Of a DNA stretch of 64,000 nt, positions 23,116-35,724 are shown in pieces (position 1 is the first letter of the stretch; each line of letters starts with the position of its first letter). The notes under the pieces were generated by a model. That model had not been told where the DNA came from and searched no databases. It saw nothing but the letters and a program-made list of their open reading frames with translations. A program made the translations under genes and the position numbers. The stretch is from Dromiciops gliroides (taxonomy: Eukaryota > Chordata > Mammalia > Microbiotheria > Microbiotheriidae). The DNA lies in the NCBI RefSeq assembly GCF_019393635.1, contig NC_057867.1, forward strand, positions 62,689,492-62,753,491. The letters are read 5' to 3'.

Positions 23116-26100
23116 CTAGGAAGACCAAAAAAGAGAAGCAGTAAGTAATGTCACTCTGACTCCTCTCACTCTTCACTCTCTCATTCTGCTCTGTACTGAT
23201 TTCTCTCAGTCTTATCCCTCTCTGTCCCCCCTCTTTCTGACTCTTGACCCAATCCCCTCTCCATTCACTAACACTTCTTCCTCTCTTCTTTCCAACTCAC
23301 TCCTCCATATCTATCTCTCCTCTCACTCTCATTCCTCTCTTTCTCTCCTCTTTCTAACTCTAACCTCAATCCTGTCTCTATAACTCTCTCCCCTCTAACT
23401 CCTCTGTCTCTCCCCTCTAACTCCTCTCACTCTCAACCCCTTCTCCCTCTCCACTCAATCCCCTCTGTCTTCTCACTGCCTCTCCTCTCCATCTTGTCCC
23501 TCTTTCTCTCTCCCCTCAATCCTGTCTCTATAATTACTCTCCACTCAATCCCCACTCTCCTCTGTCTTCTCACTGCCTCTCCTGTCTCTCCCCTCTAACT
23601 CCTCTCACTCTCAACCCTTTCTACCTCTACACTCAATCCTCTCTCTCTTCACTAACTCTCCTCTCCATCTTGTCCCTCTTTCTAACTCTCTACCCTAACT
23701 CTCCACTCAATCCCCTCTGTCTTCTCACTGCCTCTCCTCTCCCTCCTGTCTCTATAACTCTCCTCTCAATCTTGTCCCTCTTTCTACCTCTACACTCAAT
23801 CCTCTCTCTCTTCACTAACTCTCCTCTCCATCTTGTCCCTCTTTCTAACTCTACACCCTCTAACTCCTGTCTTCTCACTGCCTCTCCCTTCTAACTCCTC
23901 TCACTCTCTACCCTCTAACTCCTGTCTCTCCCCTCTACCTCCTCTCACTCTCAACCCTTTCTACCTCTACAATAACTCTCCTCTGTATCTTGTCCCTCTT
24001 TCTAACTCTACACCCTCTAACTCCTGTCTTCTCACTGCCTCTCCTGTCTCTCCCTTCTAACTCCTCTCACTCTCATCACTTTCTAACTCTCTACCCTCAA
24101 TCCTCTCTCTATAATTACTCTCCACTCAATCCCCTCTGTCTTCACTAACTCTCCTCTCCATCTTGTCCCTCTTTCTAACTCTCCACCCTCTCACTCTACC
24201 CTCAATCCTCTCCCCTCAATCCCCTCTGTCTTCACTAACTCTCCTCTGTATCTTGTCCCTCTTTCTAACTCTCCACTAACTCTCCTCTGTCTTCTCACTG
24301 CCTCTCCTGCCTCTCCCCTCTAACTCCTCTCACTCTCATCACTTTCTAATTACTCTCCAACTCTCTACCCTAACTCTCCTCTGTATCTTGTCCCTCTTTC
24401 TAACTCTCCACTCAATCCCCTCTCTCTTCACTAACTCTCTCCTGTCTCTATAACTCTCCTCTCAATCTTGTCCCTCTTTCTAACTCTCCACCCTCTAACT
24501 CTTCTGTCTCTCCCCTCAATCCCCTCTCTCTTCACTAACTCTCCTCTGTCTTCTTTCTCACTGCCTCTCCCCTCTAACTCCTCTCACTCTCAACCCTTTC
24601 TACCTCTACACTCAATCCTCTCTCTCTCTTCACTAACTCTCCTCTGTCTTCTCACTGCCTCTCCCTCCTCTTTCTAACTCTTCCTAACTCCTCTCACTCT
24701 CAACCCTTTCTAACTCTCCTCTCCCTCCTGTCTCTCTTTCTAACTCTCTACCCTAACTCTCCTCTGTCTTCTCACTGCCTCTCCCTTCTAACTCCTCTCA
24801 CTCTCATCACTTTCTAACTCTCTACCCTCTAACTCTACCCTCAATCCTCTCTCTCTTCACTAACTCTCCACCCTTTCTATCTCTCTACCCTCTCACTCTT
24901 CTGTCTCTCCCCTCAATCCTGTCTCTATAATTACTCTCCACTCAATCCCCTCTGTCTTCACTAACTCTCTACCCTCTAACTCCTGCCTCTCCCCTCTAAC
25001 TCCTCTCACTCTCATCACTTTCTAACTCTCCTCTCCCTCCTGTCCCTCTTTCTCTCTACCCTCTACCTCCTCTCACTCTCAACCCTTTCTACCTCTACAA
25101 TAACTCTCCACTCAATCCTCTCTCTCTGTTCACTAACTCTCTACCCTCTCACTCTTCTGTCTCTCCTCTGTCTTCTCACTGCCTCTCCTGTCTCTCCCCT
25201 CTAACTCCTCTCACTCCCTCCCCTTTCTAACTCTCCACTCAATCCCCTCTCTCTTCACTAACTCTCCTCTGTCTTCTTTCTCACTGCCTCTCCTCTCACT
25301 CTCATCACTTTCTAACACTCTCCATTCAATCCCCTCTGTCTTCACTAACTCTCCACCCTCTCACTCTTCTCACTCTCAACCCTTTCTATCTCTCTACCCT
25401 CTCACTCTTCTGTCTCTCCACTCAATCCTCTCTCTATAATTACTCTCCACTCAATCCCCTCTGTCTTCACTAACTCTCCTCTCAATCTTGTCCCTCTTTC
25501 TAACTCTCTACCCTCTAACTCCTGTCTCTCCCCTCTACCTCCTCTCACTCTCAACCCTTTCTACCTCTACAATAACTCTCCTCTGTATCTTGTCCCTCTT
25601 TCTAACTCTTCTGTCTCTCCCCTCAATCCCCTCTCTCTTCACTAACTCTCCTCTGTCTTCTTTCTCACTGCCTCTCCCCTCTAACTCCTCTCACTCTCAA
25701 CCCTTTCTACCTCTACACTCAATCCTCTCTCTCTCAACCCTTTCTAACTCTCCACCCTCTAACTCTTCTGTCTCTCTCTTCACTAACTCTCCTCTGTCTT
25801 CTCACTGCCTCTCCTGCCTCTCCCCTCAATCCTGTCTCTATAATTACTCTCCACTCAATCCCCTCTCTCTTCACTAACTCTCCTCTGTCTTCTCACTGCC
25901 TCTCCCTTCTAACTCCTCTCACTCTCATCACTAACTCTCCACCCTCTAACTCTTCTCACTCTCAACCCTTTCTATCTCTCTACCCTCTCACTCTTCTGTC
26001 TCTCCCCTCAATCCTGTCTCTATAATTACTCTCCACTCAATCCCCTCTGTCTTCACTAACTCTCCTCTCAATCTTGTCCCTCTTTCTAACTCTCCACCCT

Positions 26101-29100
26101 CTCACTCTTCTCACTCTCAACCCTTTCTATCTCTCTACCCTCTCACTCTTCTGTCTCTCCACTCAATCCTCTCTCTATAATTACTCTCCACTCAATCCCC
26201 TCTGTCTTCACTAACTCTCCTCTCCATCCTGTCCCTCTTTCTAACTCTCTACCCTCTAACTCTACCCTCAATCCTCTCTTCACTAACTCTCCTCTCAATC
26301 TTGTCCCTCTTTCTAACTCTCTACCCTCTAACTCCTGTCTCTCCCCTCTACCTCCTCTCACTCTCAACCCTTTCTACCTCTACAATAACTCTCCTCTGTA
26401 TCTTGTCCCTCTTTCTAACTCTCCACTCAATCCCCTCTCTCTTCACTAACTCTCTCCTGTCTCTATAACTCTCCTCTCAATCTTGTCCCTCTTTCTCTCT
26501 ACCCTCTACCTCCTCTCACTCTCAACCCTTTCTACCTCTACAATAACTCTCCTCTGTATCTTGTCCCTCTTTCTAACTCTTCTGTCTCTCCCCTCAATCC
26601 CCTCTCTCTTCACTAACTCTCCTCTGTCTTCTTTCTCACTGCCTCTCCTCTCACTCTCATCACTTTCTAACACTCTCCATTCAATCCCCTCTGTCTTCAC
26701 TAACTCTCCTCTCAATCTTGTCCCTCTTTCTAACTCTCCACCCTCTCACTCTTCTGTCTCTCCACTCAATCCTCTCTCTATAATTACTCTCCACTCAATC
26801 CCCTCTGTCTTCACTAACTCTCCTCTCCATCCTGTCCCTCTTTCTAACTCTCTACCCTCTAACTCTACCCTCAATCCTCTCTCTTCACTAACTCTCCTCT
26901 CAATCTTGTCCCTCTTTCTAACTCTCTACCCTCTAACTCCTGTCTCTCCCCTCTACCTCCTCTCACTCTCAACCCTTTCTACCTCTACAATAACTCTCCT
27001 CTGTATCTTGTCCCTCTTTCTAACTCTCCACTCAATCCCCTCTCTCTTCACTAACTCTCTCCTGTCTCTATAACTCTCCTCTCAATCTTGTCCCTCTTTC
27101 TCTCTACCCTCTACCTCCTCTCACTCTCAACCCTTTCTACCTCTACAATAACTCTCCTCTGTATCTTGTCCCTCTTTCTAACTCTCCACTCAATCCTCTC
27201 TCTCTGTTCACTAACTCTCTACCCTCTCACTCTCAACCCTTTCTACCTCTACAATAACTCTCCTCTGTATCTTGTCCCTCTTTCTAACTCTTCTGTCTCT
27301 CCCCTCAATCCCCTCTCTCTTCACTAACTCTCCTCTGTCTTCTTTCTCACTGCCTCTCCCCTCTAACTCCTCTCACTCTCAACCCTTTCTACCTCTACAC
27401 TCAATCCTCTCTCTCTCAACCCTTTCTAACTCTCCACCCTCTAACTCTTCTGTCTCTCTCTTCACTAACTCTCCTCTGTCTTCTCACTGCCTCTCCTGCC
27501 TCTCCCCTCTAACTCCTCTCACTCTCATCACTTTCTAACTCTCTCCCCTCAATCCTGTCTCTATAATTACTCTCCACTCAATCCCCTCTCTCTTCACTAA
27601 CTCTCCTCTGTCTTCTCACTGCCTCTCCCTTCTAACTCCTCTCACTCTCATCACTTTCTAACTCTCTACCCTCTAACTCTACCCTCAATCCTCTCTCTCT
27701 TCACTAACTCTCCACCCTCTAACTCTTCTCACTCTCAACCCTTTCTATCTCTCTACCCTCTCACTCTTCTGTCTCTCCCCTCAATCCTGTCTCTATAATT
27801 ACTCTCCACTCAATCCCCTCTGTCTTCACTAACTCTCTACCCTCTAACTCCTGCCTCTCCCCTCTAACTCCTCTCACTCTCATCACTTTCTAACTCTTCT
27901 CTCTACCCTCTACCTCCTCTCACTCTCAACCCTTTCTACCTCTACAATAACTCTCCACTCAATCCCCTCTCTCTTCACTAACTCTCCTCTCAATCTTGTC
28001 CCTCTTTCTATCTCTCCCCTCTACCTCCTCTCACTCTCATCACTTTCTAACTCTCTACCCTAACTCTCCACTCAATCCCCTCTCTTCACTAACTCTCTCC
28101 TGTCTCTATAACTCTCCTCTCAATCTTGTCCCTCTTTCTAACTCTCCACCCTCTCACTCTTCTGTCTCTCCACTCAATCCTCTCTGTCTTCACTAACTCT
28201 CCTCTCCATCCTGTCCCTCTTTCTAACTCTCTACCCTAACTCTCCACTCAATCCCCTGTCTTCACTAACTCTCCTCTGTCTTCTCACTGCCTCTCCTCTC
28301 CCTCCTGTCTCTATAACTCTCCTCTCAATCTTGTCCCTCTTTCTAACTCTCCACCCTTTCTATCTCTCTACCCTCTAACTCCTGTCTCTCCCCTCTACCT
28401 CCTCTCACTCTCAACCCTTTCTACCTCTACAATAACTCTCCTCTGTATCTTGTCCCTCTTTCTAACTCTCTACCCTCTAACTCTTCTGTCTCTCCCCTCA
28501 ATCCCCTCTCTCTTCACTAACTCTCCTCTGTCTTCTCACTGCCTCTCCTGTCTCTCCCCTCTAACTCCTCTCACTCTCAACCCTTTCTACCTCTACACTC
28601 AATCCTCTCTCTCTTCACTAACTCTCCTCTGTCTTCTCACTGCCTCTCTTCTCCCTCCTGTCTCTATAACTCTCCTCTCAATCTTGTCCCTCTTTCTAAC
28701 TCTCCACCCTCTAACTCTTCTCACTCTCAACCCTTTCTATCTCTCTACCCTCTCACTCTTCTGTCTCTATAATTACTCTCCACTCAATCCCCTCTCTCTT
28801 CACTAACTCTCCTCTGTCTTCTCACTGTCTCTCCTCTTTCTAACTCTTCTGTCTCTCCCCTCAATCCTGTCTCTCTTTCTAACTCTCTACCCTCTAACTC
28901 CTCTCACTCTCATCACTTTCTAACTCTTCTGTCTCTCCCCTCAATCCTGTCTCTATAATTACTCTCCATTCAATCCCCTCTGTCTTCACTAACTCTCCTC
29001 TCAATCTTGTCCCTCTTTCTAACTCTCCACCCTCTCACTCCTGTCTCTCCCCTCTACCTCCTCTCACTCTCATCACTTTCTAACTCTCTACCCTAACTCT

Positions 29101-29978
29101 CCTCTGTATCTTGTCCCTCTTTCTAACTCTCCACTCAATCCCCTCTCTTCACTAACTCTCTCCTGTCTCTATAACTCTCCTCTCAATCTTGTCCCTCTTT
29201 CTAACTCTCCACCCTCTCACTCTTCTGTCTCTCCACTCAATCCTCTCTGTCTTCACTAACTCTCCTCTCCCTCCTGTCTCTATAACTCTCCTCTCAATCT
29301 TGTCCCTCTTTCTAACTCTCCACCCTTTCTATCTCTCTACCCTCTAACTCCTGTCTCTCCCCTCTACCTCCTCTCACTCTCAACCCTTTCTACCTCTACA
29401 ATAACTCTCCTCTGTATCTTGTCCCTCTTTCTAACTCTCCACCCTCTCACTCTCATCACTTTCTAACTCTCTACCCTCTAACTCTTCTGTCTCTCCCCTC
29501 AATCCCCTCTCTCTTCACTAACTCTCCTCTCAATCTTGTCCCTCTTTCTAACTCTCCACCCTCTAACTCTTCTCACTCTCAACCCTTTCTATCTCTCTAC
29601 CCTCTCACTCTTCTGTCTCTATAATTACTCTCCACTCAATCCCCTCTCTCTAACTCTTCTGTCTCTCCCCTCAATCCTGTCTCTCTTTCTAACTCTCTAC
29701 CCTCTAACTCCTCTCACTCTCATCACTTTCTAACTCTTCTGTCTCTCCCCTCAATCCTGTCTCTCTTTCTAACTCTCTACCCTGTAACTCCACCCTCAAT
29801 CCTCTCTCTCTTCACTAACTCTCCTCTCAATCTTATCCCTCTAACTACTCTCATCCCTGTCTTTCTTTCCCCTTTCTAACTCTACACTGAATCCTTTCTC
29901 TATACCTGTCCTCTCAATCTTATCACTCTTTCTAACTCTCCCTGTCCTTACTCTAGACAATTTCAAGTATCCTCTTAC
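23116..29978 (-). other. CD99L2: last intron of CD99L2, filled by the array
   Basis: The intron is 6,863 bases, with donor AAG|GTAAGAG and acceptor CCTAG. Only about 40 bases at the acceptor side and about 20-40 at the donor side lie outside the low-complexity array. The pre-mRNA would therefore carry an almost pure GA-rich intron. Reading through the donor gives AGG TAA, so retention would end the protein after EKTSR. Confidence 0.9.
23155..29960. repeat. 6.8 kb polypyrimidine (CT-rich) mosaic tandem array
   Basis: The + strand is almost wholly C and T with isolated A, and by eye every G sits in TG (TGT, TGC). No CpG was noticed. The array is built from recurring words of about 10-35 bases, such as CTAACTCTCC, CACTCAATCCCCTCTGTCTT, CTTGTCCCTCTTTCTAAC, CTCTCACTCTCAACCCTTTC and CTGTCTCTATAATTACTC, shuffled in varying order. 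Longer blocks recur nearly exactly (26161-26580 with 26761-27182; about 25585-25830 with 27269-27510), which shows internal duplication. The ends are degenerate (23155-23400; 29840-29960). Open frames across it start with TTG in the word CTTGTCCC and are by-products of a stop-poor repeat. I do not recognise it as a named satellite. Confidence 0.95.
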
Positions 29979-30048
29979 CTTGATGTTTTCTCGTCAGTGC
30001 TCACACCTTCCAGGCTTTGTCCTTTGACGTAGTCTCTATTGGCACCCT
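29979..30048 (-). CDS. CD99L2: CD99L2 cytoplasmic-tail exon
   Basis: This 70-base - strand exon lies between acceptor TTCTAATTCATAG and donor AAG|GTAAG. With a C carried over from the transmembrane exon it reads QGANRDYVKGQSLEGVSTDE then KTS, and its last two bases open the AGA codon finished by the terminal exon. The pattern QG-N-DYVKG-LE matches the CD99L2 cytoplasmic tail just after KKFCFSIQ. Its length is not a multiple of three, so skipping it would shift the terminal exon out of frame. The donor lies about 20 bases from the edge of the polypyrimidine array. Confidence 0.93.
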
Positions 30049-32392
30049 CTATGAATTAGAAGAAAGGAAAATTAGTAACAGAAATGAACACAATCTTGTA
30101 CTATTAAAGAGTCATGGCGTTCTCAGAACCTTCCATTTTCTCTACTTTTTCAGATATGTGAATCCAATAAGACTTCAATTTTTTCCCCAATATTAATAAT
30201 ATTGTTAAATGTCCCAAATCGGCCTTTCATTGAATTAGGCTTCTTATAGGTGTCCTATTTCAAGGAAAGATATATTCCAAATGACAGGAGCAACATATTT
30301 CAGGCAAGCAATCAATGCTTAGTTTCCATGCCTAGACATGCTTGGCACATTGCTGAAGAAAGCTAAGGCAGATAAGCCAAATGGGAATATGGATGGGTTC
30401 ATTGGGAAATGGTCACAAAGTATACAGTTCAAGGCTAGCAGTCATAAAGAGCTGCCTTCATGTCATCCTAGCTTGTCAGTCTCAAAAGTGCTACCCTCCC
30501 CCATCCCCATCAGGGCCTTCTTCAGACCACATCGGGCAACAGGCTCCCAGTCACCCATGTGAGAGCCTGTACTTCTTGCCTTCTTTGAAGGAAGTCCAAA
30601 AGAACAGTGTCCTCTGAACTTGGTGTCTACGAAGCTGGTCCAGAACAGGAGTGAATCAGTCTTCACTGTAGAGAAAGATTCACTCCACATTGTTTCTAAG
30701 AAATGAAAGCAGCTCTGAAAGGAAGAGGCCATATCCTATCTACAGGTAACCTGGGAAACCAATATTGTCTAACACCATTGCAAACTGATAAAGATGGGGC
30801 CAGGAAAAACAAAACAGGCAGGGGAAAAAGTTAGTCTTTTATGCTGCTGATGGGAGATGACAGTGCCCTTATCATCTCAGTCTGATTTGCTTTTTCTGAA
30901 AAAGTGCAGGCAAATTCCTTATACAACAGATTCTCTGGCATCTTTTCCAAAAGCCTACAATGGTGATCAGGTGCTGCTTTTCAGCACATGAAAATGCCTT
31001 CTGCTTGATGGTAACCTGACTTCAGTTAAAACTCCCTTTAGAGTTTACTAACCTTCCCATAGCTGATAGCAGCTCAACAAAAAAGAAAAATTAAGTGTAA
31101 TCTGGGCCCACAAATCCTAGTCCAGTCAGCAACATAGGATGCACTGAGTGAGCTAGTTATTCCGTAAGTATAGCTGAGTTAAGACTATTAAGCCGAGCAA
31201 AATATCTTGGCTCTTTCTGATACCCCTAAGTTGCTTAAGGGAAGAACCAAATAGACTCCTTGTACTTTCCACTCTGCCTAGGCCATCCCCCTGGACAAAC
31301 AATTAACCTGTTCTTTTTCTCCCCTCACTCGAGTTAAAATGCTTGTTCCAAGCAATCTTCCCAGTGCCTCGGAAGGCAAGCAGCGGTGCTTGTTGTCTTC
31401 CACAAAGAACTAACTGTTAATGTCATGACATCCAAGTCAGTTACTGCCTTCCTTCATCAGCCCTTACCTGGAAAGATATGGAAACCTCTTCCCCACAGTG
31501 ATCTCTCCTTGTCTCAACCCAAGCACACATCATTCCAGGTGCACTGTTCCAAGGAGATGTTCCTTTCTGTCAAACATCAAATGCTTTTCAAAGGACAATG
31601 GGTTAAAAAAAAATGGCACAGGAGGAATGGGGTCACAACAGGAGAAAGTGTGAAGATGGAGCAGTGATTAAGCAGGAGAAAGGGACTCCAAGAGCCCAAG
31701 CACCATGTTTACCTTCACCCTCTGCTGCATCGGAGGACAAGGCATAAAGCTTACAACCCTAGAACAAAAACTGAAGACCATGACTGGCAAAACAGACCGA
31801 ATTCCCAAGAAAGTTACTCATTGAAAATGTCTATCATGGCTTATCGATTTCTGTGTCCCTCTCTTTCCTTGGCTGCTATGACCCAGCTCATAGTTCAAGT
31901 AACTATTATTCTATGCAAGTCTAGCTACAGAATTCAGTGCCAGTGACCCTAGAAACTACCTTAGGGATTTCTATACCTCTGGATGCCTGTCGGATCCCCT
32001 CATCCAGCATATTCCAAAAGTCCAAGTGCAGCTCCTTGACCTGAGAGACTTTCCGTTTGCCTTTATATACACAATGCCTGCCACATAGCTTTGTTCATTT
32101 CCTAAAGGCTTCCTAACATGGGAGACTACAAGAATAAATACATTAAACATAGTTCAGAGGAATGTGGGGTTTTTGCTTGCATGTAAAGAATCAGTAATTT
32201 CCTTTGAAGTTAATTTTATTTTTTTTGCTAAAAGTTCACCTGCTGTTCCCTCCCTCCCCCCTTTCTTAGATAATACAACTCTTCGCAAGGTTGTTGTCAG
32301 GCTCCTACCTGACATGGACATCCTATCCACTCCAAGCTAGCAGCCATCTGCCACGACTATTGTTTAGTTCCCCCTTCAAAATCTAAAGCCAC

Positions 32393-32537
32393 GGGGCAGC
32401 TAGATGGCGCAGTGGTTAAAGCACCGGCCCTGGATTCAGGAGTACCTGAGTTCAAATCCGGCCTCAGACACTTGACACTTACTAGCTGTGTGACTGTGGG
32501 CAAGTCACTTAACCCCCATTGCCTTAAAAAAAAAAAA
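32393..32537 (+). mobile_element. tRNA-derived marsupial SINE
   Basis: Full-length copy flanked by AATCTAAAGCCAC on both sides. Confidence 0.95.
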
Positions 32538-32759
32538 TCTAAAGCCACTAAACTATTTGCAAAGTCCAAGCCACCCCAAAGAACAATCATCCGTAGAGAA
32601 AGATTGTCCACATCAAACATTAGCACTCAGTACTCCAAACCTTTTGAAGCACAAGTAGAATTGAAACTTTCTCTCACTCAGGCTCAACTGAGTGATACAC
32701 TGCAGCCAGCCTAGTGGCAGAGCTGTGACTTAGTTCAGCCATTCTCAAAAGCAATATGG

Positions 32760-33345
32760 AACTCTGCCCATAATGCCATATATTAAAGTAGCAGACCTTT
32801 CTGTAGTAGCAAAGAACTGGAAACTAAGGGGCTATATAGAATGATTGAAAGAGTTCTGGCATATACACGTAAAGGAAATCTTTTGTGCTGTAAGAAATGA
32901 AAAAAGGACGAAGTGGGGAGAACAAGTTATACAGGAACAACACTCAATGGAAAGACTTAAGAAGTCTGATCAAGGCCATGGCCCATCACAATTCCAAAAA
33001 TGATGGAAACTCCACCTCCTGCCAAAGTGATGGTGAACTCAGGATACATAAGGGGCCATATTTTTGACCAACGTGGCAGTCTATTTTACTTGAAATGGGT
33101 TTGTGTTACAAGGGTTCTGTTTTTCTTTTCCTCCAGTAAGGAAGGGGGCAGGGGGCAGGGAGCTGCTAGGTGGTGCATTGGATAAAGCACCAGCCCTGGA
33201 TTCAGGAGGACCTGAGTTCAAATCTGACCTCAGACACTTACTAGCTGTGTGACCTTGGGCAAGTCACTTAACCCTCATTGACCCACAAAAAATAAAAATA
33301 AAAATAATGAAGGGATAGGATATAGGAGAAAATTTATTTCTGGTC
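32760..33345 (+). mobile_element. L1 3' remnant, sense, split by a SINE
   Basis: GTAGTAGCAAAGAACTGGAA, TTTTGTGCTGTAAGAAATGA and GACTTAAGAAGTCTGATCAA give the L1 3' order. The SINE at 33158 interrupts its end. Confidence 0.7.
33158..33308 (+). mobile_element. tRNA-derived marsupial SINE
   Basis: Head GGGAGCTGCTAGGTGGTGCA, complete body with a small deletion before ACTAGCTGTG, and an (AAAAT)n tail. Confidence 0.92.
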
Positions 33346-33654
33346 ATTGAAAAGAAACGCTTCAATATAGTTTGCCCACTATAGACATAGGAGCTTATGG
33401 AACATAAAAGCCATTCTTCCACCCTTCTCCATCATGGGATACAGTCAATATATCAAATATATAGATCAAGTAAATAAATAAAACTTGCCTGGTCAGGCAA
33501 GTCACATGCCAAGCTCTTCTTTTACTCATTAGTGGCATGGTAGTAAGATCTACCAAATGACTATCAATTTGCTCCAGTTGGAATTATGCAAATAAAGTGA
33601 CTGCAATAATGAAATGTCCATGCCTTTAAAGCATATATCCCAAGGAGCCCCGTG

Positions 33655-34110
33655 ATCAAAAGAATGTTCCCATCTCCACCAAAGTATTTTTAGCAGCACT
33701 TTTTGTGGTAGTAAAGAATGGGAAACAAAGCAGAGGCCCATGCATTAGGGCACAGCTAAAGAGACTGTGTGTGGTACATGAACTGATGCAGAATGAAGTA
33801 ATCCGTCTCCAGCAAACGACGACAATGACAATGGAAAGGTTCTTTTTCAAGAACCACAACTAAAAATGTGACAATTCACAAGAACATAAAGCATGGCCCC
33901 AAAGAAGAGATAGGACAAAACACCTGCCTCACTCCTAGAAGGTGGGAGGCTCCATGAAGATGGAGTATTGCAGAAATGGTCAGACCTTTTCAATGTACTC
34001 ATCAGCTTGGCTGTTTCTTTTTTTTCTCTTTCAAAAAATGCTCATGATATGAGCTGGCTTGCTGGGAGGGGAAAGGTTAGGAGAAAATCAAAATTCCGCC
34101 CAGGACAAAT
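33655..34110 (+). mobile_element. L1 3' remnant, sense
   Basis: TAGCAGCACTTTTTGTGGTA, ACATGAACTGATGCAGAATG and GGTCAGACCTTTTCAATGTA are the L1 3' end in sense; it repeats the same region as the neighbour at 32760, so these are two separate insertions. Confidence 0.7.
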
Positions 34111-34309
34111 AGCTATGAAGATGTCATGGTTCTGTGGTCATTTACCAGCACACTCTCAAAAGTTCTTGGTCTAAGGCTCTAGTTCTGAGTTCTAGATCTC
34201 AGACTTGATTGACTTACACAACGATCTGAAGATCTTTACGTCTCTCTCCCTCACACTCTAACATGGGTATCTTTCATGTAAATAGAAATGCTAGCTAAAT
34301 TCTTATTTC

Positions 34310-34310
34310 G

Positions 34311-34357
<47 letters not shown>

Positions 34358-34425
34358 AAAAGTGTAGTTCCCAGCTCATTAAGAAATTTTTAAGGTTTAA
34401 CGTGTGTTAGTACTTTTGGGACCCC
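34310..34425. mobile_element. mariner-like MITE with (GT)n expanded in one end
   Basis: The right end ACTTTTGGGACCCC is the reverse complement of GGGGTCCCAAAAGT. The left end is the same motif split by about 21 GT units (GGG(GT)nCCCAAAAGT). It is 116 bases long with no coding capacity. Confidence 0.7.
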
Positions 34426-35509
34426 CTGCACACATATCGATACATATATATAAACATAGATCCTTCTCTCTAAGCCTATCCCTTTTTCCCCACTACCCAG
34501 GAGGTGCAGTGACTTGATTCCCCTCTCTGCCTCATCTAATCTGCATGTCCTTCTACATGTATACATCTTTTCCCAGGATAAAATGTAACAAATCAGAGGC
34601 CAAGGACACTTTCATCTTTGTATCCCCAGAGCCTGCTACAATTTCTGACAAACAATAGGCACTTAACACATGCTTGTTCATGGACAACGCCCTAGTATGG
34701 GATTGTATTCACTTATTGTATACTGAAACCACAAAATGCAAGCCTTATTTCAGCAGATTTCTAAAGAGAAAAAACATCTGTTTTAAATATGACTTATTGG
34801 GATCTTTTTTGCTTGCATGTGAAATCAATGTTGTCTTTGAAGGGCAGGTAGCCTTATAGTTTGCACGCTAGAAGTTCACTAATTTGTGTTTCAGTCAATT
34901 TTACAAGAGGTTCTTCACACCCCCCCCCCCAAACTGCCAAAGATCCACTCTGTTGAGAGAATATTCTGTGGATTCAGTACCGCCTGACCTCCAAATATAG
35001 AGGAATTGATGAATCATAAAGAGCCATTGTAGGTCTGGGAAGAATTTTAGTGGCACTTACATGGTGGTACACATTCCCATAGCCTCGACATCTGTGCTCT
35101 ATCTTTTGATAAAGCCGTGCTTATAGAGGTATCCCAAGGTGTATGAGAGACTCCATGCTTCTCTAGTCTCTAATATAATGTCCTCATATAACAGACAAAG
35201 ACCCCCTAACCTCCACCACAGTCTCTTTAGCTGTCTTTCTTAATATCTTTTCTATACCTCTCTAAGTCCATGTATGTCCATGTGTCTCTCTTTTTGTCTT
35301 ATCGACCTACAGCTCTCTTGGTTACACTCCTTTTTGAAGATCTATTTCCACAGCTAACTAGCTATGAAATCTTGATAGATAGATGAGAAAGACAATTTAC
35401 TGAGAACTGACTGATCCCCACCTACTCCCCATTCCCAGGCCAATGAATTGACTGGGACTAACCCATCTTTGTCAATTCCAGACTCTTGATTGACTTATGG
35501 ATCTATCCT

Positions 35510-35674
35510 GGGCAGCTAGGTGGTGCAGTGGATAGAGCACCAGCCCTAGAGTCAGGAGGACCTGAATTCAAATAGAGCCTCAGACACTTAGCACTTACTA
35601 GCTGTGTGACCCTGGGCAAATCACTTAACCCCAATTGCCTCACAAAAAAAAAACAACAACAACAAAAAAAAAAA
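35510..35674 (+). mobile_element. tRNA-derived SINE inside LTR-like C
   Basis: Full-length copy with TSD CTTATGGATCT (35494-35504) and CTTACGGATCT (35676-35686). The uninterrupted copy of repeat C at 44678 shows the empty site. Confidence 0.93.
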
Positions 35675-35724
35675 CCTTACGGATCTCCCCCAAACAAACT
35701 ACACCACCCCACCACCCAGCCCCG

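Noticed and set aside
23670..29733. Many open frames of 65-196 codons beginning MSLFLTL, for example 26483-27073
   Set aside because: They use TTG in the recurring word CTTGTCCCTC as a start, repeat the array translation and have low-complexity Ser/Leu/Pro composition. They are a by-product of a stop-poor pyrimidine repeat.
23155..29960. The array as a CRISPR or telomere-like structure
   Set aside because: Its words vary in length and order, there is no fixed repeat-spacer design, and the hexamer TTAGGG/CCCTAA is only incidental.
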